From Cylicocyclus nassatus (taxonomy: Eukaryota > Nematoda > Chromadorea > Rhabditida > Strongylidae): a stretch of DNA of 64,000 bases. Under the pieces are notes generated by a model. It was not told where the DNA came from. It worked only from the letters and a program-made list of their open reading frames with translations, and ran no database searches. Positions within the stretch are counted from its first letter, which is position 1. Every line of letters begins with the position of its first letter. A program made the position numbers and the translations under genes. The DNA is taken from assembly GCA_958299035.1 (NCBI GenBank), contig CATQJL010000112.1:16530880-16594879 (forward strand). Direction: 5' to 3'. Below are positions 23,475-33,800 of this stretch, piece by piece.

Positions 23475-26400
23475 TTAAAGTTCAATCTCATCGGAGTCGG
23501 AGCTGTATGTGACAATCTGTGGCTCCCTTTCGGATTTTTGCACTAGTGCTTTGCTCTTCTTTTCATCTGATTCCTTCCTGAGGCTGCTCGTTTTGGAACG
23601 TTTCCTCGGCGATTGCTCAGCGTCTGATGTTGATTCCGATCTTTGTCGTACTGCATCTAAAATATGCTAGTCACCCACAAATTTGAGAGGAGTTAAATGT
23701 TATGTTGAAAAGTCCTCGACTCCTTTCCTGAAAGTTAATGCGTAACGCACCAGGGCGTGAAGAAGGCCCGGGCATTTGCTCCTCCGGCACGTCTGCAATT
23801 TCGTGCTCTTCCTCAGATTCAGAAGACACATCGTTAGAGTCTTCTAGTTCCAGCTCATCTACGACAATCTCGGGTGCAACATTTTTACAACGACGTGTCA
23901 AACTGAACCAGAATGCAGTAAGCAACCATGGAATGACGATGCCACTCACTTTGCAAGCTTGAACATGCCCTGTACTCGCCGAATTGTATCAAAATTCTCC
24001 GCCTCTTCCCTCTTGGCAAGCTGCCGAGCCTTCACATAACCATGAGCGCAACTGATCATGTACTCATTTTGATACGCTTTTAGTTGAATCTTTTGCGAAT
24101 GTGCTGAAATTTTAGATCTAATCGAAGGACATTAGCACTATAGTTGGTAGAGGTTAAAGTTAAGAATAACCTCTGTTTTAATGTACCATTTGCGTTTCCT
24201 TGACTATGTACATGGCTCAATCTTTGAACTTAGCATATAGCGTCGACAGAATCAATCACTTATTTGCGCACTAAAGACGTACACGACGATAACACATGGC
24301 TTGAACTGCAAGCGCGAAAGCATTTGGATTTGTTTGGAATGCAATAATTTAGAATGGCAAGCGATGAGGTGTAAGTGAAATTTGCGAATCAAAAACGATA
24401 ATTCTCTTTAATCCTCTGATTTTCCGTTGAACTTCAGCAAGCGCTATAACGGTATCTTAGCTTCGTTAACGCACCTGCCATTCTCGCCATATCCTTATCA
24501 GCGCCCTTCAGTTTCTCCATCTCCCGACGGTAGTAATCCTCATACTGTCGCGAAGCTACAGCGTGTCTTGTCTGATAACGAATTTAGAACTTCAGCTTCG
24601 CCTCATACAAAAATTCGTTCGTTACAAAAATTGTAAGATATACTGCTCACCATATTACATGAGAGGTGTAACTCTGTAAAGCCACTATCACGCAAAAATT
24701 GCTTCATCAAGTGCGAAACTGTTGACTTCTCCACAGGCTTTCCTCTATACTGAAGAAAGAACGGCGCATCAGGCTTTTTCATGTCTACCAGCTCGTGTTT
24801 TTGTATCACACTAAATGAATTTCAATAGTCTTACATGAAAACATGAGTAATGTAATGTAATGCAGCGTACAAATCTCTCAATTTTGTATAGTAATCGATC
24901 CACTTCTTCGATTTCTTGTCCAATACAAAATATTGACCTCCGTATGCTGTTTTTTGATAGGAAGCCCTGATTTTTGGGTAAGGGTAGCACCCTACCTGAA
25001 ACGTATACTTAACTTTATGAACAATCAAATGAGGAATTAAATCATTTGAATCAAGTTTACCCAGAGTGTTTCCGTGATCTTCTTTTTATTGCCTTCCTTT
25101 CCTTCGTCGTCCTCCCAATCTATGTTTATGCATTGCAATCCCGTAAAATCAATAGCTTGCCCGAACTTTGATACAGGCCTTTTCCTCATTTCAGGTGCAT
25201 GTATGCTTCCATACATCATTTTATAGATGACTTCATTTCTGCTGGTATTACAATGTACTATGTATGCACAGAGTGCACTAAATAGCAAAATCTTCATATG
25301 CTTGGATATCTTGACGTTTAACTGATTTAACTGACCCCATCACATAGTTGTATTGAGCGGGATATAACATTCCGTCTCGTTCGAACTTATCCATAATCTT
25401 GTCGACGCTCTTGGCAATCCCTCGATGATCAACAATAGCTCTTGTCACACAATACATTATATCGTCTTGCTAAAAAAAAAGGGTGAATATACGATGGACT
25501 TTATGATCATGCACAAATTTAATAAAGAAGCTTACACGTTTATCTTGTGGCACAATACCCTTCAGTGACATGGTTATCCTTTCTTCTTCGTTGTGTGATC
25601 TAAACTGATAAGCTATCTTTCTTTTGTATTGTTTTAGGTCTAGCACACGCTGTCGCCCTGCTCCTAAATGATTACATAGGTGTATGCATGCTTTATAGCT
25701 ATCCACGAAATCATAAAGTAAAAATTTACTTTTTTCTAGTTGGATCGACAAAAATCTCCAAAAAGAGGATACCGCCTTTGTTATCATCCTTCGTAGATCG
25801 AGCTTGACACCTTCTGCTTTTAAACGCTCCATATACGGTAAAAAGATTTCACTTGAGTATATGGCGTCGTCGACTGTAACGGTCTCTCCCATTCTGAATT
25901 TTAGATATTGTGCCATTTGACAACTGGCTGGAAGCTAACAAATTTTGGTTTAAGCACATAAACTCGAAGAAAACAATTTTGTTCTTTTTTTCTTGCAAAA
26001 AAAGCTGGAACGATACTGAATTTAACAAAAGTCTTCGTTATAAGATGAACTCGTCATAATTACCTCTGCCGAGATCGCATAGCTACAAGCATAAATCGGT
26101 CGATGTACTGTACATAGCCCCAAATGCCTCCCTTAGCAGGTTTTCCCGTATATTTCGAAATATTTGGCTAAATACATAGCATAAATATTATCTACCATAG
26201 GTATCATAATAATTTAAACGATACCAGTTTATCTTGAATACTTTGCGCAAATTGTTGCAGCAGCGGATGTGATTCTCGTACTACCTTGCGCCAAAATTTG
26301 AGATTCTTATCCAATTTTCGTTCTGTAACTGAATACATTTTTTGCTACTTTTACGTTCAAGAGCTTACCATGCTCGTTTTTTGGCGTGTAGTTTTGTTCG

Positions 26401-27946
26401 AAATAATTTGGGTCAAAGGAATCTAATTCATGATAGAACATATAATCCTTTTTCGGTGCCATTTTGAATATGTCATCAACATTTGCATCACCTTCAACGG
26501 AAGCATGTTTCGAAATGAAAATTCTAGGGCACAAGGAATTTAGATTTTGTACTAACCTGAATATTGTTCGTCGCCAAAACAAGTGTATAATAAATGTCTG
26601 TCCACACGCGGTGATGCGAAAGTTACGGGTAACACAGGGGGCGAAATCTCCTCTATTGATACTTCCGCAGAACTAGGGCTGTCCAATTGCACTCGATCTG
26701 TTTCCACTGTATTCGTCGGTGCAACGTCTTTTGCCAGCTTCTGTGAAGACGTCGCAACAGGCAATCCCCTTTTTGTCTTCTGTTTGATTTGAGAAAGAGG
26801 AGTGTTGGATTCTACGTTGCTTGCGTTGTGCTTTTTGGATATAGATATAGGCCGTCCGCGCAGGGCGCGGAGAGTGCGCAAGGTGTGTATTGCACGTCAC
26901 TCCTCTTTCCTCGTGCACTCTCGCCGCCTATTTTCTCTGCGCTTCTTCCAGTTCGTGAACTGCCTTCGATGTACGCAGCAGCGTTGCTCTCCGCGTGCGG
27001 TGCGGACAGCCTATAATTGCGTTTGAATCTGTTGGTAAATTTATTTACATACTCTATCCGACGGAATTGCAAAAGATTTGCACATACCCAATCTTCGTTC
27101 GCCTGTGAACGTCCCTCTGCAATAGAACTTCTGTTTGCATCTATTCCCGCCTGCGCTTCCGCTACAATCTCTCCACGGACTCGACATCTTGCTACCTGTG
27201 AAAAAGCAGTTTCAAGCAGTATTCTGCAACGCAATCAGTGGTCATTATTTGCACTTACGGCCTCATTAACCAACATCTCCACCTCGTCCTTGCGCACATA
27301 TTTGTATCGATCAATGCGTTTATCCTCATAACCCTAAAATCCGTTTAACTTGCAAAATTAGCTATTAATAAAGATCAAAATAAAAGACTGTTGATGCAGT
27401 AAGTAAACTTACACCATCCGTCGGTATACCGCATTTCCTGAGTTGATGTACAAAGTCATTATACACTCCCCATTCGCCTTCCGTCACTGGTCTGCGAACA
27501 TCGTTTAGGTTTATCTTTGCTCTTCCCATATACTGTGTGATGCCACGCCCGAGCTGCATAACAATCTAAATTGTATTTAAAGCAATAGCACAAGGAATAG
27601 GTCGTGTATAACGTACCTTATAATCCAATGTATTTTTTCTAAGAAGTTCACTATGCGCTCTTCTAAGATGTTCGGCAAATCGGTATTCGCCTTGTTTGCC
27701 ACATACAACACAGTAATTCGCACCCTCATTGGGATTCTTAGGATAAAACATGTCTGCAAAAAATTTTTTTGTGATGACAAACATATCATAAAATTGGACT
27801 GTGATACTTCACAAACCTTCGTGCAACGTCTCAGGTGTATACCTTATGATGTGCTCGCTCTTGAGTCTATCTAGATTTGCCTTCGCTGCATTTCCCACTT
27901 CTAGAACTTCGTGATATCTAGAGGATGAACGAAGACGGGAAGCCAT
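23475..27946 (-). CDS. Tyrosine recombinase with N-terminal C2H2 finger
   Basis: About 17 exons can be chained by splice sites and phase: 27946-27817, 27753-27617, 27553-27413, 27333-27259, 27195-27049, 26779-26557, ~26523-26369, 26328-26225, 25927-25536, 25469-25344, 25300-25061, 24995-24871, 24810-24651, 24571-24475, 24103-23950, 23902-23751, 23656-23475. Roughly 900 codons. Order: a finger (CVVCGKQGEYRFAEHLRRAH) in exon 2; a helical part like a core-binding domain (25927-25536); the catalytic domain; an acidic and basic tail. Catalytic residues: Arg in TSRNEVIYKM (codon 25240-25238), Arg in TRHAVAS (24568-24566), His in AHSQKIQLKAY (24101-24099) and, nine residues on, Tyr (24074-24072), the spacing of XerD-type enzymes. 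The position three before the second Arg is Asn, not the usual His. Such enzymes cut and rejoin DNA through a phosphotyrosine link. Junctions 26557/26523 and 26225/25927 are uncertain: the first shows a phase conflict and the second needs an alternative donor. Confidence 0.83.
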
Positions 27947-27974
27947 TTTTAATACCGATCTAGCAAGAATTCTA

Positions 27975-27990
27975 ATGCTTCTAGAAAGAA
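27975..27990 (-). promoter_or_regulatory. 3' splice site upstream of the recombinase start, possible trans-splice site
   Basis: TTTCTTTCTAG ends at about 27981, 35 bases before the recombinase ATG and 155 bases after the upstream gene's stop. In nematodes such an acceptor without a donor can receive a spliced leader, which would resolve a two-gene transcript. This is an inference from position and motif. Confidence 0.4.
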
Positions 27991-28135
27991 AGAGATTTTG
28001 GCTTTAAGAATATATTTGCTGAATATGTGGAAAGTAATCAAAAGATAATGTACATTTCAGGCATGCAGGGAAGAAAAATGGAAAAACTTTTTATCGTAAC
28101 TGCTAACAAATATTAACAAAAATTTCAAATAACAA

Positions 28136-30748
28136 CTACTCAATTGCTACAATACTAATCGGTTCCTTAAGCGATTCTCTAATTAGTTTGATTCTTTGCT
28201 CACACCTCCTATTTAACCTATGCAATTGACGGTGGTGATAAAAAATGGCAAAAATAATAAGCATAAGCACAATATAAATAAATAAAATAGGAAATGTTTT
28301 ACTGTACTTGCATCCATCATCTTCTGCAAAATTCAGGTTGCGATCATTGTCTTCATTGTGCTGATTATCAGGCTTCGTAGGCGTATGATTTGACTAAAAG
28401 TTATAAAAGCGCGTGTGATCTCATGGTGTAAGTAAAATATATATATATAATATATATTTACTAACAGGTAAAGCTATCGCTAACTCCATGGTCAAGTTGC
28501 CTGTCTTCACTCGCGAAGCTACCTTCATCGAACCTATATGCAGTTCTGCTCCTTGCGGTATTTCCACCACGATTATAGGCTTCTCAATTTTGAGTGATTG
28601 AAACGCTTCATTGTCTTGTTTTTTATAGAACATGCGTTTCATTCGCGTAATCACCACCACTGTCTTCAACAGTGGGACGATCAGCGTAAACTAAAACATA
28701 TGTACTAAGATTTTCTAACACTCTGTGTAGCATGGACAAGTCTTTGAAACTCACTTCATCATTGGTGGAATTGTGCTCGACCACAGTGCAACCATCTCGA
28801 TTACCAGAATGTAAACCGCATGTAGTTTGCGGTTTTGTCTTGCACAGAAGAGTGGACGATAAGGTACTGCACTCATCAACGTTGCTTACTTCTTCGAGCG
28901 CACTCACATTGCTCACTAGCATCGATGTTGGTATGATGTAATGAGCGCCAAGGACATGGCTTGAGTACTTCTTCATATTTTCACTAAATCCGCCAAGTGG
29001 TACAATTCGTGTGAGGTACCCTACATTTTTTTCCAAACTGACTGGATAGCAAATCTAAACTATTTTATTTATTTGGTGTATAACACTTGCAGGACCGCTC
29101 ACTTTCACTTCCATGACACGTCTGTTCATCGATAGTACCGTTGCTCGCAATGTATCACCAGCGACATCAAATCTACTCTTGAGAACGGAAGCATTGAACC
29201 TTTCCAAACCCATCAGATTTGCAATGGCGGAAAGAAGATTGCTCTCACCATGATGGTTGATCACACGATGTGTTACGCGACCGTAATTGAATAGCCCGGT
29301 GAGAGCGGCTTCTATCGCCATTAGCAATCGTGATCTGACTTGAGCGAACACGAATTCAAAACGAATCCTAAAGTGCTACATGGATATTTTTTTATACAAA
29401 AAGTTGAAAAATCGGCAAGCATGACTTAGCACTCACATGCAAGTTTTCAATTCCAAAAATTCCGCCAAATTGTGCATTTGCGATTTCATCTCAAGGACTT
29501 GTTTCATCAGTCGCTGTAATTTTATAGCATCTGGTGACAAAAAGCTAAAACTATGCAATAGCACAAACTTTTTGCTGATGCTCCTCCTCCGAATATTTGT
29601 AGATCAAGGCTTTAATTTCACGGTATGCAAGCTCTCCAAGACCGACCCCTACCCCAAAAGCGACGATTCCTATTCCAGGAAAAAACTCAACCTGTCCCGT
29701 ACTAAAGCATGCGTGTACTTTTTTCACATAGTTCATTCAAAACGCTTACTTGTAATGAGGTGTTATTCTTCTGTATTTGTTGAATGTTGCTTCCATTTCT
29801 TGGAGATGCAGATTTAAAGCGTCCTCTTTCATTGTTCTATATACCTGAATACATTTTAAAAGTTTGTAACACTCAACTGCCACTCTCAAATGCTAAAATC
29901 AAAATTCTTACCCTCATTCTTAACTCCTCATTGAGAGTACTACTAATGTTCAAAGATTTCTCAAATGGTTCGAGTACTTGGTCAAACATTCTTCCGTCAA
30001 TGTAGCTCGAGTAATCTGTAAAAATAATAGATTGCTAGGACGTCCATATGATTACATGTGCCTTCTGTCTCACTTACATAAAGTTAGCTCGAGGTGAATA
30101 ATTGAGATTTCGTTCGGCCGCTTCGCTTGGACCTTGCACTCGTTCCCGAACGCATCGTCTAATCATTTTCCCGCGCTTGAGCGTGATAAGAGGCTTAAGG
30201 CAAAATTTGCTTGTTGAATAAAGCGTGGGAATGGTCAGAAAACACCAGGTTCGCAAACGCGACGCGAGCGTGTCCTCCGAAGCGGCCAAGCCGAAACCGC
30301 TCGAGTCGGGTTCACACCATATGATACAGAGGATATGTTTGTGATAGCGCCATAGAGCTAATTTAGACAAGTCACGTAATTTAGCTTCTTTACAACTCTG
30401 ATAAGGTTGGTCAGCTTTGGAAATGCAGAATTTTCAACACCTGCCGACGCTATAGTAGCAACGTGCATTACAATTGTCCAGGGCTACTATCTACCTTTCA
30501 ATCCAAACGATTTAATCAAAATACATACCTAGCACGACGATGCCACATTCTCGTTCTTCTTTTGCAGCGAATCCAACCACCTCACCGTGTATTCCGTTGT
30601 CATGAAAAGCCTTCAGAGTAACTCCGTCTAATATTGGCAATCCTGTGGTTGAGGCGCCGTCAATCTTAGAAGCTAAGAAGACTCCTTGAACTCTATTCAG
30701 AAAACCGGCAGCAATTATGTAAAAAATAGTACTAGATAGAAACGCCAT
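28136..30748 (-). CDS. Type I membrane glycoprotein, class I fusogen-like
   Basis: Ten exons can be chained: 30748-30529, 30158-30078, 30015-29912, 29844-29750, 29701-29569, 29530-29437, 29367-29103, 29054-28671, 28614-28466, 28393-28136; about 594 codons. It starts with a signal peptide (MAFLSSTIFYIIAAGFLNRV). Exon 5 holds a glycine-rich hydrophobic stretch (GIGIVAFGVGVGLGE) followed at once by heptad-like helix in exons 5-6 (LQRLMKQVLEMKSQMHNLAE). Exon 8 is cysteine-rich. The last exon has a membrane anchor (ILFIYIVLMLIIFAIF) and a basic tail of about 40 residues. Seven N-X-S/T sequons are visible (NIS, NAS, NVS, NST, NLS, NLT, NHT). This is the plan of class I viral fusion proteins (F or Env type), which merge membranes; the function is inferred. 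No furin site is evident before the hydrophobic stretch. The exon 5/6 junction is out of phase by one base next to an A-run, so a sequencing indel or early decay is possible. The recombinase starts 189 bases downstream. Confidence 0.68.
30085..30305. repeat. Inverted repeat spanning intron 1 and exon 2 of the glycoprotein gene
   Basis: TTCGTTCGGCCGCTTCG near 30105 and CGAAGCGGCCAAGCCGAAA near 30275 are imperfect inverted copies, flanked by CTCGAGG and CGCTCGAG. It may be a small element that contributed exon sequence, or a chance structure. Confidence 0.35.
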
Positions 30749-30875
30749 TTAATATCTGAAACTATCGTTGTAATGAAAAAAACATGCAAAAAATCCAAAA
30801 CACATGACCATAAATAACTTGCAAGTTGATGAATTCCATGGTGCGATAAGCATAAAGCACTAAGTTTGCGAGAAG

Positions 30876-33800
30876 TCGATGAAATTGATATAAAATTGAG
30901 TATTTAGAAAAATGAAAACTGCTATTGCTACCAAGGTTCACTCCTACCCCTCTGTATCAATCACCTTTCAGCTCCTTCAACGCAAGTTTCCAAAAATCGA
31001 TAAAATCGATATGATAATTTTCTGACTAATCAGCAAAATCTGATACCATTCCACATCACTTCGCAGCGCTTCAAAACGTAAATTGCAAAAATCGATAAAA
31101 TCAGTGAATAAGTGAAGAATCTTATAAATGAAAATCATTACTGGAATCAAGATTCAGTCTTACCCCCCCCCTGTACCAACTCTCAGCTTTCTGGCTAGAA
31201 ATGCACAAAAAATCGATAAAATCGATGAATGAATGAAGAATCTCATAAATGAATATCATTACTAGAATCAAGATGCAGTCATACCCCCCTGTACCAATTC
31301 TCAGCTTCCACGTCAGAAATGCTCAAAAAATCGATAAAATCGATGAATAAATGAAGAATTTCATAAATGAATATCATTGCTGGAATCAAGATTCAGTTTT
31401 ACCCCTCTGTACCAACTCTCAGCTTTCTGGCTAGAAATGCTCAAAAAATCGATAAAATCGATGAATAAATGAAGAATCTCATAAATGAATATCATTACTG
31501 GAATCAAGATACAGTCATACCCCCCTGTACCAACTCTCAGCTTTCTGGCTAGAAATGCTCAAAAAATCGATAAAATCGATGAATAAATGAAGAATCATAT
31601 AAATGAATATCATTGCTAGAATCAAGATTCAGTTTGTACCAACTCTCAGCTTTCTGGCTAGAAATGCTCAAAAAATCGATAAAATCGATGAATAAATGAA
31701 GAATCTCATAAATGAATATCATTACTAGAATCAAGATACAGTCATACCCCCCTCTACCAACTCTCAGCTTTCTGGCTAGAAATGCTCAAAAAATCGATAA
31801 AATCGATAAATAAATGAAGAATCTCATAAATGAATATCATTACTAGAATCAAGATTCAGTCTTACCCCTCTGTACCAACTCTAAGCTTTCTGGCTAGAAA
31901 TGCTAAAAAAATCGATAAAATCGATGAATAAATGAAGAATCTCATAAATGAATATCATTACTGGAATCAAGATTCAGTTTTACCCCTCTGTACCAACTCT
32001 CAGCTTTCTGGCTAGAAATGCTCAAAAAATCGATAAAATCGATGAATAAATGAAGAATTATATAAATGAATATCATTGCTGGAATCAAGATTCAGTTTTA
32101 CCCCCCTGTACCAACTTTCAGCTTTCTGGCTAGAAATGCTCAAAAAATCGATAAAATCGATGAATAAATGAAGAATCTCATAAATGAATGTCATTACTAG
32201 AATCAAGATACAGTCTTACCCCCCTGTACCAACTCTCAGCTTTCTGGCTAGAAATGCTCAAAAAATCGATAAAATCGATGAATAAATGAAGAATCTCATA
32301 AATGAATGTCATTACTAGAATCAAGATACAGTCTTACCCCCCCTGTACCAACTCTCAGCTTTCTGGTCAGAAATGCTCAAAAAATCAATAAAATCGATGA
32401 ATAAATGAAGAATCTTATAAATGAATATCATTACTAGAATCAAGATACAGTCATACCCCCCTCTACCAACTCTCAGCTTTCTGGCTAGAAATGCTCAAAA
32501 AATCGATAAAATCGATAAATAAATGAAGAATCTCATAAATGAATATCATTACTAGAATCAAGATTCAGTCTTACCCCTCTGTACCAACTCTAAGCTTTCT
32601 GGCTAGAAATGCTAAAAAAATCGATAAAATCGATGAATAAATGAAGAATCTCATAAATGAATATCATTACTGGAATCAAGATTCAGTTTTACCCCTCTGT
32701 ACCAACTCTCAGCTTTCTGGCTAGAAATGCTCAAAAAATCGATAAAATCGATGAATAAATGAAGAATTATATAAATGAATATCATTGCTGGAATCAAGAT
32801 TCAGTTTTACCCCCCTGTACCAACTTTCAGCTTTCTGGCTAGAAATGCTCAAAAAATCGATAAAATCGATGAATAAATGAAGAATCTCATAAATGAATGT
32901 CATTACTAGAATCAAGATACAGTCTTACCCCCCCTGTACCAACTCTCAGCTTTCTGGTCAGAAATGCTCAAAAAATCAATAAACTCGATGAATAAATGAA
33001 CAATCTTATAAATGAATATCATTACTAGAATCAAGATACAGTCATACCCCCCTCTACCAACTCTCAGCTTTCTGGCTAGAAATGCTCAAAAAATCGATAA
33101 AATCGATAAATAAATGAAGAATCTCATAAATGAATATCATTACTAGAATCAAGATACAGTCTTACCCCTCTGTACCAACTCTAAGCTTTCTGGCTAGAAA
33201 TGCTAAAAAATCGATAAAATCGATGAATAAATGAAGAATCTCATAAATGAATATCATTACTGGAATCAAGATTCAGTTTTACCCCTCTGTACCAACTCTC
33301 AGCTTTCTGGCTAGAAATGCTCAAAAAATCGATAAAATCGATGAATAAATGAAGAATCTCATAAATGAATGTCATTACTAGAATCAAGATACAGTCTTAC
33401 CCCCCTGTACCAACTCTCAGCTTTCTGGTCAGAATTGCTCAAAAAATCAATAAAATCGATGTATAAATGAAGAATCTCATAAATGAATATCATTACTAGA
33501 ATCAAGATACAGTCATACCTCCCTGTACCAATTCTCAGCTTTCAGGTCAGAAATGCTCAAAAAATCGATAAAATCGATGAATAAATGAAGAATCTCATAA
33601 ATGAATATCATTACTGGAATCAAGATTCAGTTTTACCCCTCTGTACCAACTCTCAGCTTTCTGGCTAGAAATGCTCAAAAAATCGATAAAATCGATGAAT
33701 AAATGAAGAATCTCATAAATGAATGTCATTACTAGAATCAAGATACAGTCTTACCCCCCTGTACCAACTCTCAGCTTTCTGGTCAGAATTGCTCAAAAAA

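Noticed and set aside
26812..27049. Continuation of the recombinase exon through 27049-26812
   Set aside because: The frame stays open, but a good donor at its edge and an in-phase acceptor at 26779 make this GC-rich part more likely intron. Not fully excluded.
30074..30370. 98-codon minus frame upstream of glycoprotein exon 2
   Set aside because: A different frame of the same bases joins exon 1 and exon 3 in phase.
31549..32915. Repeated 61-64 codon minus frames
   Set aside because: Each is a read of two 118-bp satellite units, without start context or conservation beyond the DNA repeat.
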